Shown here: positions 24,457 through 32,344 of the stretch, piece after piece | Layout: the number at the start of each line of letters is the position of its first letter | How positions within the stretch are numbered: the stretch's first letter is position 1 | From: Kineococcus xinjiangensis | Lineage (GTDB): Bacteria; Actinomycetota; Actinomycetes; Actinomycetales; Kineococcaceae | DNA: 64,000 bases | Assembly: GCF_002934625.1 (NCBI RefSeq) | Contig: NZ_PTJD01000002.1 | Location: 310,001-374,000 of the forward strand | Direction of reading: 5' to 3' | The notes under the pieces: generated by a model | Told to the model about the DNA's origin: nothing | Databases searched by the model: none | The model's input: only the letters and a program-made list of their open reading frames with translations | Made by a program: the position numbers and the translations under genes

Positions 24457-25860
24457 TCAGCCCCTGCGCCGGGCCGCGGCGACGGGCGTCAGGGGCAGCA
24501 ACCGGCGCAGGGCAGCGTTCTCCGCCGGATCGAGCACGCTGTGCTGCACGCAGGCCGGCACCAGCTCCCCGGTCTCGGGGTGGGCCATGGAGTAGAAGCA
24601 CGCCCGCAACCGCTCCTGGGTGGCGCGCAGGCGCGGGTCGTCGCAGTCCTCGCCGCGCTGCATCGCCGCCCACGCCGGAGCCACCTCCGCGGCGTCCATG
24701 AACGAGTGCATCACGAACGACACCGGCCGCACCCGGTGGACGAGGAGCCGCCGGATCCCGGCGCGGCGCACCAGCCGCGCGGCGAGGGCCGCGGCCTCGG
24801 TGAGGACGACCGGACGGCGGGCCGCCACCCGCAGCAGCTTCGCCGCCAGCAGCGGCAGGGGCGTGCCGCTGAAGCGGATCCCCGCGAGGTGGCGGAAGAA
24901 GACGTCGCGGGCGCGGACGTCGGCGGGGCACTCGTCGTCGAGGAACGGGTGGTAGCGCCGCCCCACGTAGAAGCCGTACACGGCCCGGTTGCAGCGGTCG
25001 TCGCCGTGCTGCAGCACCCGGTAGGGCAACCGCGCGCCCACGCCCTCCTCGATGCGCGCCCACACCTCGTCGCCGGTGGTGTCGCCGTAGTCGTCGTGCC
25101 AGCGCCGCTCGTCGCCGACGAAGGCCGCGGGCTGGAAGGAGAACATGCCGAACCCGTAGCCGCTGCACTCGCGGACCACCCCGGCGACCTGGTCGAGGTT
25201 GCGGGGGGTGACGGTCATGTTGTGGGCGAGGAAGGAGCGGACGCCGTGCTCGCGCCGCAGCCGCGCGAACATGGCCGTGAAGCGCCGCCGGTAGGGGTTC
25301 AGCGACGCCTCGTCCGCGGGGCGCTCGATCCCGCGGCGGCCGAACATCAGCATGTCGAAGTGGGCGGCGAAGGACACCCGCCGCAGCCGCGGGGACCCGT
25401 CGGGGCCGAGGACGAGGGCGCGCAGGTACTCCTCGTCGAAGTCGCCGTGGGTCATGCTCATGGGTTCCCGGCCGTGGGAGCGCATGATCTGCAGGGTGGC
25501 GGCGTGGTCGTCGGGCGACAGCAGGCTGACCTCGCCGCCGATGAGCTGCGCGTGCGCCTGCGGGCCGCGCACCCGCCGCAGCAGCCCCATCTGCGCCTCC
25601 ACCTGCATGCGGGTGTGCTCACCGCTGACGGCGACCCGGTTGGCGTCGCGGGAGTGGTAGCAGGGGGTGCAGGCCAGGTTGCAGCGCGGGAACACCCCGT
25701 GGGTCCCCTCACAGCCGGGCGTGTGCCGGCCCAGGGTCTGCGCGGGGGTGCGGGCGCCCTCCGGCAGCGCGTCCCAGCGCCGCGCCAGGGCTTCGCGCGC
25801 CTCCGGGTGCACGGGGCGGGTCAGGGCCTCCAGCCGCCGCCAGGCCGCGGAGAGCCTCAC
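24457..25860 (-). CDS. Radical SAM protein of unknown function
   Basis: The 467-residue protein has the radical SAM 4Fe-4S motif C60-x3-C64-x2-C67 (RCNLACTPCYHS). The following segments AQLIGGEVSLLSPDDHA and HNMTVTPRNLDQV fit the TIM-barrel core. Two more cysteines near the C-terminus (ACFYSM and ACVQHS) might hold a second cluster, but there is no full SPASM pattern or recognisable RRE domain. The reaction is unknown. Its GTG overlaps the stop of an 18-codon ORF that has its own strong ribosome binding site, so the enzyme is translated by coupling from a tiny peptide gene. The upstream C50 in HTPGCEGTHG is also striking. Confidence 0.8.
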   Translation of the reverse strand: MRLSAAWRRLEALTRPVHPEAREALARRWDALPEGARTPAQTLGRHTPGCEGTHGVFPRCNLACTPCYHSRDANRVAVSGEHTRMQVEAQMGLLRRVRGPQAHAQLIGGEVSLLSPDDHAATLQIMRSHGREPMSMTHGDFDEEYLRALVLGPDGSPRLRRVSFAAHFDMLMFGRRGIERPADEASLNPYRRRFTAMFARLRREHGVRSFLAHNMTVTPRNLDQVAGVVRECSGYGFGMFSFQPAAFVGDERRWHDDYGDTTGDEVWARIEEGVGARLPYRVLQHGDDRCNRAVYGFYVGRRYHPFLDDECPADVRARDVFFRHLAGIRFSGTPLPLLAAKLLRVAARRPVVLTEAAALAARLVRRAGIRRLLVHRVRPVSFVMHSFMDAAEVAPAWAAMQRGEDCDDPRLRATQERLRACFYSMAHPETGELVPACVQHSVLDPAENAALRRLLPLTPVAAARRRG

Positions 25861-25913
25861 CGCAGCCCACCCGCCGGAACGCGCGGGACCGGAGTCCCAT
25901 CGTCGTGCGCCAT
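25857..25913 (-). CDS. 18-residue peptide ORF coupled to the radical SAM gene
   Basis: The ORF starts with ATG at 25913, seven bases after GGAGG (25921-25925), and encodes MAHDDGTPVPRVPAGGLR. Its TGA overlaps the GTG of the radical SAM gene (GTGA). The radical SAM start has no comparable site of its own, so ribosomes almost certainly load here. It may be only a coupling leader, or the precursor of a small modified peptide: the acidic start, Pro-rich middle and Gly-Gly near the end are suggestive but not diagnostic. Confidence 0.55.
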   Translation of the reverse strand: MAHDDGTPVPRVPAGGLR

Positions 25914-26093
25914 CACCGCTCCTCCACGCCGCCGGGTCCCGCCGGTCCTCGTCCGTCGGGTTCGGAACCCGGTGGGCTCCCGGATCCCTTCCGTGCGCGG
26001 ACCGGGCCCCGCACGCGGTGGTGCCGGCGGGAACAACGGCCCCTCTGCACGTGGTTCCCCGGCAACGGCCCCATCCGAGCAGGAGGAGACGAG

Positions 26094-26372
26094 ATGCGCG
26101 CGACGTGGAACGGCACCGTGATCGCCGAGTCCGACGACACCGTGGTGGTGGAGGGCAACCACTACTTCCCCCGCCACAGCCTGCGCGAGGAGCACGTGCG
26201 TCCCAGCGCCACGCACTCGCACTGCCCGTGGAAGGGCGAGGCGTCCTACCTCACCCTCGAGGTGGACGGGGCGAGCAACCCCGACGCCGCCTGGTACTAC
26301 CCCGAGCCCTCCCCCGCCGCGGCGCAGATCAGGGACCGGGTCGCGTTCTGGCGCGGGGTGGAGGTGGAGTGA
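26094..26372 (+). CDS. DUF427 domain protein
   Basis: A 92-residue protein matching DUF427 over its whole length: RATWNGTVIAESDDTVVVEGNHYFP, here shown only by its flanks RATWNG and HYFP, then H-x-H-C-P-W-K-G and AAWYYPEPSPAA. The family is a small beta-rich cytosolic domain without a defined reaction. The ATG at 26094 follows AGGAGGA at six bases. The 233 bases upstream, shared with the radical SAM unit, contain a CGGGTT/AACCCG hairpin at 25956-25970 and nothing else I recognise. Confidence 0.85.
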   Translation: MRATWNGTVIAESDDTVVVEGNHYFPRHSLREEHVRPSATHSHCPWKGEASYLTLEVDGASNPDAAWYYPEPSPAAAQIRDRVAFWRGVEVE

Positions 26373-26423
26373 GGCCCGGGCCACCCGGCTGCGCGCACGG
26401 GCACCGGCCCGCTCCCCGCACGG

Positions 26424-27098
26424 TCAGGAGCGCCCTGCGCGCCAGCCGGAGGGCACGGTCCCCGCGCGCACCTGGAGGTGCCCGCCGCGCGCGCTCGTCG
26501 CCGTCACGTCGTCGAGCTCGGCCTCCAGCGCGGTCCACGGGTGGGCGTCGATGTCGGCGCCGCCCAGCGCGCAGGCGGCGCGCGCCAGGGGGCTGAGGAG
26601 GCGCGCGGCCCCCGTGGGCACGGCCATGCCCACCACGGCCACCCGCGCGCCGGCACGGGCGCTCCGCAGCGCCGCCTCCCACGCCCGCGGCCACTCGTCC
26701 ATGAGGGAGAGCGCGTAGGTGAACAGCACCGCGTCGGCACCCGCCTCGCCGTCCGCGTCGGCACCCAGCCGCGCACGCAGCTCCGCAGGGTCCACGGCGG
26801 TCGCGTCGGCCTCGACGAGCTCCACGTTCCCCCAGCCGCGGCGGCGGGCCCGGCGGGCGGCCTGTCCGAGCATGGCGGCGCTGGCGTCGACGCCGACGAT
26901 GCGCCCGCCCTCGCCGATCCGCCGCTGCAGGAGCGGGAAGTTCAGGCCCGTGCCGCAGCCCACGTCCAGGACGCGGTCCCCCGGGCGCAGCCGCAGGCCC
27001 TCCACCCCCGCCACCCGGCCGGCGCGGTACACCGGCCACTCCAGGGACAGGACGTCGTAGAGGGGCGCCGACCACGTGTACGGCGTCGGACGCTGCAT
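26424..27098 (-). CDS. Class I SAM-dependent methyltransferase
   Basis: A 224-residue methyltransferase with motif I LDVGCGTGLNFPLL, acidic motif II VGVDAS and VEADAT before motif IV. The opening MQRPTPYTWSAPLYDVLSLEWPVYR resembles UbiE/phospholipid-type methyltransferases. GGAGG precedes the ATG by about eight bases. It is divergent from, and very close to, the ECF sigma gene, so both probably share a promoter region and perhaps a regulon with the membrane genes that follow. Confidence 0.85.
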   Translation of the reverse strand: MQRPTPYTWSAPLYDVLSLEWPVYRAGRVAGVEGLRLRPGDRVLDVGCGTGLNFPLLQRRIGEGGRIVGVDASAAMLGQAARRARRRGWGNVELVEADATAVDPAELRARLGADADGEAGADAVLFTYALSLMDEWPRAWEAALRSARAGARVAVVGMAVPTGAARLLSPLARAACALGGADIDAHPWTALEAELDDVTATSARGGHLQVRAGTVPSGWRAGRS

Positions 27099-27171
27099 CG
27101 GCTGCTCCTCCGGAACGCGGGTGACTGCTCGCCACGGGAACTCCGCGAGCCTCCCGCAGGGTTCCCTCCCC

Positions 27172-27735
27172 GTGCACCCTCCCCCGCCAGACGCTCACGG
27201 AGCGAGGGCCTCGGCCTTCCGCGCGCACGTCGAGCCGGAGATCGAGGTCCTGCTGCGGGTCGCCACGACACTGACCGGCTCGCTGCCCGACGCCGAGGAC
27301 CTCGTGCAGGAGACGCTGATCCGCGCCTACCGCGCCCTCGACGGCTTCGACGGGCGCCACCCCCGCGCGTGGCTGCTGACGATCCTGCGTCACACCCACC
27401 TCAACATGCACCGCCGCCGCCGGCCCGACCTGGTGCCGGACTGGTCCGCGGTCCAGGGCGCGCGGCCCGCGTTCGGGGCCACCTCGGCCGCCAGCGCGGA
27501 GGACGAGGTGGTCTCCGGGGTGCTGCGGGAGGACGTGGAGACCGCCGTGGCCTCGCTGGACTCCCGCTTCCGCACGGTCCTGCTGCTGGTGGACGTCGAC
27601 CGCCTCACCTACGCGGAGGCCGCCGACGCCCTCGGGGTTCCCGTGGGCACCGTCATGTCCCGCCTCAGCAGGGCCCGGGACCGGGTCCGCACCCGTCTGC
27701 TGCGCACGACCGTCCGCCGAAGGAGCGCCTCGTGA
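27172..27735 (+). CDS. ECF-type RNA polymerase sigma factor
   Basis: A 187-residue sigma-70 family member with region 2 (LLRVATTLTGSLPDAEDLVQETLIRAYR, seen by its core DAEDLVQETLIRAYR) and region 4 (LDSRFRTVLLLVDVDRLTYAEAADALGVPVGTVMSRLSRAR, core ALGVPVGTVMSRLSRAR). It would direct transcription of a small stress regulon. The GTG at 27172 is chosen to leave a promoter gap; a GTG at 27121 is possible. The stop overlaps the zinc anti-sigma gene (GTGA), the usual sigma/anti-sigma pairing, and a flavoprotein disulfide reductase follows in the same unit. Confidence 0.88.
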   Translation: MHPPPPDAHGARASAFRAHVEPEIEVLLRVATTLTGSLPDAEDLVQETLIRAYRALDGFDGRHPRAWLLTILRHTHLNMHRRRRPDLVPDWSAVQGARPAFGATSAASAEDEVVSGVLREDVETAVASLDSRFRTVLLLVDVDRLTYAEAADALGVPVGTVMSRLSRARDRVRTRLLRTTVRRRSAS

Positions 27736-28010
27736 TCTCGATGCTGCGCATGATGCTGACGTGCCACTGGTCGGCCCGTCGCATCCAGCGCCACCTCGAC
27801 GCCGACCCCTCCGCGCCCCTGCCGGCGGAGGAGGCCCGGCGGCTGGAGGCGCACCTGGCCGTCTGCGCCCGCTGCTCCCAGGTCGCGGAGGACCACCGGA
27901 TGCTCAGGTACGCCCTCACCCGCTGGTCGGACCGGCGCGGCCCCGACCCGGCGGCGGTCGGGCGCCTGCGGGCCACCCTCGACCGGATCGTCGCGGAGGA
28001 CCTGCGATGA
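27732..28010 (+). CDS. Zinc-finger anti-sigma factor (ZAS/zf-HC2)
   Basis: A 92-residue protein with the ZAS core H41-x3-C45-x2-C48 (HLAVCARC), and a possible fourth ligand at C11 or H12. Soluble ZAS proteins hold the ECF sigma factor until the zinc thiolates are oxidised. There is no membrane segment, so sensing is likely cytosolic and redox- or thiol-based. The start overlaps the sigma stop and the stop overlaps the reductase start (ATGA), so the three proteins are made together. Confidence 0.85.
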   Translation: MISMLRMMLTCHWSARRIQRHLDADPSAPLPAEEARRLEAHLAVCARCSQVAEDHRMLRYALTRWSDRRGPDPAAVGRLRATLDRIVAEDLR

Positions 28011-29569
28011 GCGGCACCGTCGCCGGCCCCACCGTCTCCGGCTCCCCCGTCGCCGGCCCCACCGCCTCCGAGGCGGGCGCGGCGCCGCTGCCCCCGCAGG
28101 AGCAGCCCTGGGACCTGCTGGTCGTGGGCGGCGGGACGGCCGGGCTGGTCGGCGCCCAGACCGCGGCCCGCTTCGGTGCGCGGGTGCTGCTCGTGGAGCG
28201 CGCCCGCACCGGCGGTGACTGCCTGTGGACCGGGTGCGTGCCGTCGAAGTCGCTGCTGGCCGCGGCGCACCTGGCGGCGGCGGCGCGGGACGGCGGCCGC
28301 CTGGGGGTGCTCGCCGCCGTCGACGTCGGCTTCCCGGAGGTGGTGGAGCACGTGCGGGCGGCCATCCGCACGATCGAGCCCGTGGACTCCCCCGCCGCGA
28401 TCGAGGAGTCCGGGGCCGTCGTGGTGCGGGGCACGGCGACCTTCACCGGCCCCGGCAGCGCCGACGTGGACGGGCGGCACGTGGCCTTCCGGCAGGCGCT
28501 GGTGGCCACCGGCTCCGGGCCGGCCCTGCCGCCGATCCCGGGGCTGGACCGGGCGGGGGCGCTGACGAGCGAGACCGTCTGGGACCTGCGGGAGCTGCCG
28601 GAGCGGCTGGTGGTGCTGGGCGGCGGGACGATCGGCTGCGAGCTCGGGCAGGCCTTCGCCCGGCTCGGCGCGCAGGTCAGCGTCGTCCACTCCCACGAGC
28701 AGGTGCTGCCCCGGGAGGACCCCGACGCCGCCGCCCTCGTGCGCGCCGCGCTGGAGGGCGACGGGGTCGACGTCCTCACCGGCTCGCGCGCCGCCGCGGT
28801 GGAGCCCGACCCCGGTGGCCCCGGCGGCACGGTGGTGCTGGCGGACGGCCGGCGCGTCGGCTACGACCGGCTGCTGGTGGCGCTCGGCCGGACCCCGCGC
28901 ACGCGGGGCCTGGGGCTGGACGCGGCGGGGGTGGAGCTCGACGGGCACGGCTGCGTGCGCGTCGACGCGCACCTGCGCACCACGAACCCGCGCATCTGGG
29001 CGGCGGGCGACGTCACCGGCCCGCCGCAGTTCACCCACCTCGCCGGGGTGCGCGCCGCCCTGGCCGCGAGCAACGCCGTGCTGGGCCTGCGGCGCAGCGT
29101 GGACCCCGTGGTGCCGCGGGTGACGTTCACCTCCCCGGAGGTCGCCGCCGTCGGGGTGCGCAGCGGCCCGCGCCTGCCGGCGGGGCTGCGGACGGAGACC
29201 GTGCAGCACCACCACGTCGACCGCGCCGTCACCGAGGGGGAGACGGCCGGGTTCACCCGCCTCGTCCTGGACTCCCGCTCCCGCATCGTGGGCGCCACGA
29301 TCGTCGGCCCCCGGGCCGGGGAGAGCCTCGCCGAGGTGGCCCTGGCGATCCGCCAGGGGCTGCGCACCCGCGACGTGGCGGGCACGACCCACGCCTACCC
29401 CACCTACGGCGACGGCGTGTGGAGCGCCGCGATCGCCGACGTGCGGCGCAGCCTGGCCTCCCCCGCCGTGGCCGGGGTCGTCGGCGGGCTGGTCCGGCTG
29501 CGGCGCGGCTGGCTCGACCTGCGCGGGCGCGCCGGCCGCACGCCCGGTCAGGCCCGCAGCGCCCGGTAG
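28007..29569 (+). CDS. Flavoprotein disulfide reductase, MerA/Lpd-like
   Basis: The 520-residue protein has a pyridine nucleotide-disulfide reductase core: FAD motif VVGGGTAGLVGA (39-50), redox pair C72/C77 in GGDCLWTGCVPSK, a second dinucleotide motif VVLGGGTIGCELG and the FAD-binding IWAAGDVTG. It belongs to the mercuric-reductase-like group often found beside TVP38 proteins. The C-terminal H-x-H-P of lipoamide and glutathione reductases is replaced here by H-A-Y-P, so the catalytic base differs. It lacks a heavy-metal-associated domain. The first 30 residues contain a duplicated 10-residue unit. The 3' end overlaps the convergent CDP-alcohol gene by 22 bases. Confidence 0.85.
   Translation: MSGTVAGPTVSGSPVAGPTASEAGAAPLPPQEQPWDLLVVGGGTAGLVGAQTAARFGARVLLVERARTGGDCLWTGCVPSKSLLAAAHLAAAARDGGRLGVLAAVDVGFPEVVEHVRAAIRTIEPVDSPAAIEESGAVVVRGTATFTGPGSADVDGRHVAFRQALVATGSGPALPPIPGLDRAGALTSETVWDLRELPERLVVLGGGTIGCELGQAFARLGAQVSVVHSHEQVLPREDPDAAALVRAALEGDGVDVLTGSRAAAVEPDPGGPGGTVVLADGRRVGYDRLLVALGRTPRTRGLGLDAAGVELDGHGCVRVDAHLRTTNPRIWAAGDVTGPPQFTHLAGVRAALAASNAVLGLRRSVDPVVPRVTFTSPEVAAVGVRSGPRLPAGLRTETVQHHHVDRAVTEGETAGFTRLVLDSRSRIVGATIVGPRAGESLAEVALAIRQGLRTRDVAGTTHAYPTYGDGVWSAAIADVRRSLASPAVAGVVGGLVRLRRGWLDLRGRAGRTPGQARSAR
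28017..28064. repeat. Direct repeat at 30-bp period in the reductase N-terminus
   Basis: The 18-base block CCGTCGCCGGCCCCACCG occurs at 28017-28034 and again at 28047-28064, in frame. It encodes the repeated VAGPT motif ahead of the first beta strand and looks like a recent in-frame duplication. Confidence 0.7.
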
Positions 29570-30180
29570 CCGACGAGCACCCGGTGGACGGCCGTGACGG
29601 CCACGACGCCCGCCCAAACCAGGGCGACCTGCCACGCGGAGCCCGGCAGCAGCAGCCACAGGCTGTGCACGAGGATCGTCTCGGTGCCCTCGGCCAGGCC
29701 CCCGAGGAACGACAGCGAACGGCCGTCGTCGATCTGCCGGCCGGTCCGCTCGGCGATGGAGGAGAACGCCAGGAACGCCGTGCCGTTGACGTAGTACGCC
29801 AGCAGCACCAGCAGGAACGGCCACCACGGGGCGCCGTGCGCGCCGGCCGCACCGACGGCGACGCCGACCACCCCCGCGCCGTAGACGACGAAGTCGGCGC
29901 AGATGTCGAGGAAGCCCCCCGCCTCACCGCCCCCGGCCGCAGGGTGCGCGCGGCGGCGGCGCCTGGCCAGCGGGCCGTCCAGCCCGTCGGCCAGGCGGGA
30001 GAGCAGCCACAGCACGAGCGCGACCCACCACAGCGCCAGCCCCGCGGTGACCGCGCTGGCCACGCCCAGCACCAGCCCGAGGACGGTGAGCCGGTCCGGC
30101 GTGATCCCGGGGCGGTCGAGGGCGGCGGCGGCGCGGTCCAGCGGGGCCTGCAGCGCGCGACGGGCACGGGCGTCGAACAT
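29548..30180 (-). CDS. CDP-alcohol phosphatidyltransferase (YnjF-like)
   Basis: A 210-residue membrane protein with five to six hydrophobic segments and the CDP-alcohol phosphotransferase signature: D65-G-x-D68-G-x2-A-R, then G-x2-D92-x3-D96. The loop between the two halves is about 15 residues rather than the usual 8, filled by an Arg/Gly-rich insert. It would join a CDP-activated lipid to an alcohol, making an unusual phospholipid. It is coupled (TGATG) to the TVP38/VTT gene upstream. The E. coli relative YnjF is encoded at the end of the ydjX-ynjF block, whose other members also occur here. Confidence 0.82.
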   Translation of the reverse strand: MFDARARRALQAPLDRAAAALDRPGITPDRLTVLGLVLGVASAVTAGLALWWVALVLWLLSRLADGLDGPLARRRRRAHPAAGGGEAGGFLDICADFVVYGAGVVGVAVGAAGAHGAPWWPFLLVLLAYYVNGTAFLAFSSIAERTGRQIDDGRSLSFLGGLAEGTETILVHSLWLLLPGSAWQVALVWAGVVAVTAVHRVLVGYRALRA

Positions 30181-30929
30181 CAGCCGCCTCCCCCGTCCCC
30201 GTCGCGGTTCCCGCGCCGGCGGCGGGAGCGGTGCGCCACCACCGCCCCGGCGGCGGAGAGCAGCACCAGGACGGCCGCGGCGGTCAGGAACGGCCAGGAC
30301 AGCACCGACGTGGAGTAGGCCCCCAGCGCCACGTACGCGACGGTGCCCGGCACGATGCCTACGGCGGTGCCCAGCACGTAGTCGCGCCGCCGCACCGCGC
30401 TCAGCCCGGCCGCGTAGTTGATGGCGGTGAAGGGGATCACCGGCACCAGCCGCACCGCGACGACCGAGAGCAGCCCGCGCCGGGTCAGCAGCGCGTCCAC
30501 CCGCGCGACCCGCGCACCGGTGAACCGCTCCACCGCCTCCCGCCCCAGGGACCGGCCCAGCGCGAACGCCACCAGGGCCCCCAGCACGGCCGCAGCCCAC
30601 ACCAGGGCGGCACCAGTGGCCAGCCCGAACAGCAGCCCCGCGACCGCCGACATCACGTTCTTGGGTAGCGGGGCCAGGGTCATCGCGGCGTACAGCAGCA
30701 CGAACAGCGCCGGCGCCCACAGCCCCGCGGCGGCGATGCGGGCGCGCAGGGTCGCGGCGTCGGGGACCTCCACGGTGAGGGCCACCACGGCCGCGGCGAC
30801 GAGCAGCAACGCCAGCACCCCCGCGCGCAGCAGCACCGCCTGCCGGCCGGGGCGCTGCGCGTCGGGCGCCTCGGCTCCCGGCATGCCCGCCTCCCCCGGC
30901 TCGTGCGCTCCGCCGTCCCCGGCCATCAT
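30180..30929 (-). CDS. TVP38/TMEM64 (VTT) family membrane protein
   Basis: About 249 residues with a DedA/VTT-type fold. A first transmembrane helix (LALLLVAAAVVALTV) is followed by the signature region F-x-L-L-Y-x-x-M-T-L-A-P-L-P with the re-entrant GLLFGLATGAALVWA loop. Then come RLVPVIPFTAINYAAGL and a GIVPGTVAYVALG second half. The superfamily includes lipid scramblase- and transporter-like proteins. Start choice is unsure among ATG 30929, ATG 30926 and an upstream GTG at 30998. It is coupled to the CDP-alcohol gene and divergent from the ynjB-type transporter operon, which matches the ydjX/ydjZ-ynj association of E. coli. Confidence 0.8.
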   Translation of the reverse strand: MMAGDGGAHEPGEAGMPGAEAPDAQRPGRQAVLLRAGVLALLLVAAAVVALTVEVPDAATLRARIAAAGLWAPALFVLLYAAMTLAPLPKNVMSAVAGLLFGLATGAALVWAAAVLGALVAFALGRSLGREAVERFTGARVARVDALLTRRGLLSVVAVRLVPVIPFTAINYAAGLSAVRRRDYVLGTAVGIVPGTVAYVALGAYSTSVLSWPFLTAAAVLVLLSAAGAVVAHRSRRRRGNRDGDGGGG

Positions 30930-31042
30930 CGGCACCGCGCAGCAGACCGCGACCTCCAGAGTGGCAGCCCCGGACCGGGAAGCCGCTCCAGGGGCCACCG
31001 GGTTCCCGCTGCGCCCGACGTCCCCGAGGAACTGGAGCCCCC

Positions 31043-32344
31043 GTGACCCGCACCCCGCAGCGCCCCCGCACGCAGCCGGGCGGCCCGCGCACGGGCTCCG
31101 GCCGGGCGCGCCGTGCCCTCCGGGTGCCCGCCGCGCCGGTGCTGCTGGCCGCCGTCCTGGCGCTGTCCGCGTGCGCGGCCCCGGACGTGGAGGCGGACGA
31201 ACCGCTGGGCGACTGGTCGCAGATCCAGGAGGAGGCCCGCGGGCAGACGGTGTCGCTGTGGATGTGGGGAGGGGACCCGCAGGGCAACGCCTACGTCGAC
31301 GACGTGCTCGCCCCGGCCGCGGCGGAGCTGGGCGTGACCCTGCGCCGGGTTCCGGTCGCCGACACGAAGGAGGCCCTCAACCGCATCCTCGCCGAGCGGC
31401 AGGCGGGCCGCACGGACGGCGAGGTGGACCTCGTCTGGGTGAACGGGGAGAACTTCCGCACCGGCCGGCAGGCCGGTGCCTGGCGGTGCGGCTGGACCTC
31501 CGCGCTGCCGAACGCGGAGTACCTCGACCCCGGGGACCCGCTGCTCGGCAAGGACTTCGGCACCGACGTCGACGGCTGCGAGGCGCCCTGGCACAAGGCC
31601 CAGTTCACCCTCGTCTACGACTCCGCGAAGGTTCCCGAGCCGCCCACCACGTTCGAGGGCGTCCTCGACTGGGCCGAGGCCAACCCCGGCCGCTTCACCT
31701 ATCCCGCCCCGCCGGACTTCACCGGGTCCGTCTTCGTCCGCCAGGCCCTCTACAGCGTCTCCGGCGGGCACGAGGACGTCCCGCTGCAGTTCGACCAGGA
31801 CGCCTACGACCGCCTCACCCCGCCGCTGTGGGAGCGGCTGCGGGAACTCGCCCCCTCCCTGTGGCGGGAGGGCCGCACCTACCCCCGCGACTCCACCGCC
31901 CTGGACGAGCTCTACGCCGGCGGCGAGGTCGACATGACCATGACCTACGGCCCGGCGACCCTGACGTCGCTGGTGGAGAAGGGCACCTTCCCCGCCACCA
32001 CCCGGGTGCTGCCCCTGGAGGAGGGCACCGTCGGCAACGCCAGCTTCCTCGCCATCCCGGCCACCTCGCCGGACCCCGAGGGCGCGATGGTGGTGGCGAA
32101 CCTGGCGATGTCGCCCGAGCAGCAGGCCGCCAAGGCGCACCCGGACGTGTGGGGGCAGTTCACCGTCCTCGACGAACAGCGCCTCGACCCCGGGCAGCGC
32201 GCCGCGTTCGAGGCGCTGCCCGACTCGCCGGTGGTGCCGCCGTACCCGGTGCTCGCCCGCGGCGCGAACCCGGAACTCGCCGCCGCCTGGGTGCCCGCGA
32301 TCGACGAGGGCTGGCGCCGGAACGTGCTCGCGGCGGCCCGTTGA
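31043..32344 (+). CDS. ynjB: YnjB-type ABC transporter substrate-binding lipoprotein
   Basis: The 433-residue precursor has an Arg-rich N-region, a hydrophobic stretch and the lipobox LSAC (C44), so the mature protein is anchored outside the membrane. The segment ARGQTVSLWMWGGDPQGNAY, then ADTKEALNRILAERQAGR and VDLVWVNGENF, matches the YnjB family rather than generic thiamine- or iron-binding proteins. The true ligand of YnjB is unknown. GGAG lies five bases before the GTG. It is the first gene of a tightly overlapping four-gene transporter unit and divergent from the VTT gene. Confidence 0.85.
   Translation: MTRTPQRPRTQPGGPRTGSGRARRALRVPAAPVLLAAVLALSACAAPDVEADEPLGDWSQIQEEARGQTVSLWMWGGDPQGNAYVDDVLAPAAAELGVTLRRVPVADTKEALNRILAERQAGRTDGEVDLVWVNGENFRTGRQAGAWRCGWTSALPNAEYLDPGDPLLGKDFGTDVDGCEAPWHKAQFTLVYDSAKVPEPPTTFEGVLDWAEANPGRFTYPAPPDFTGSVFVRQALYSVSGGHEDVPLQFDQDAYDRLTPPLWERLRELAPSLWREGRTYPRDSTALDELYAGGEVDMTMTYGPATLTSLVEKGTFPATTRVLPLEEGTVGNASFLAIPATSPDPEGAMVVANLAMSPEQQAAKAHPDVWGQFTVLDEQRLDPGQRAAFEALPDSPVVPPYPVLARGANPELAAAWVPAIDEGWRRNVLAAAR

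Noticed and set aside
25956-25970. CGGGTTCGGAACCCG resembles a tRNA T-arm
   Set aside because: No acceptor, D or anticodon arms can be drawn around it and no CCA-type end follows; it is an isolated small hairpin.
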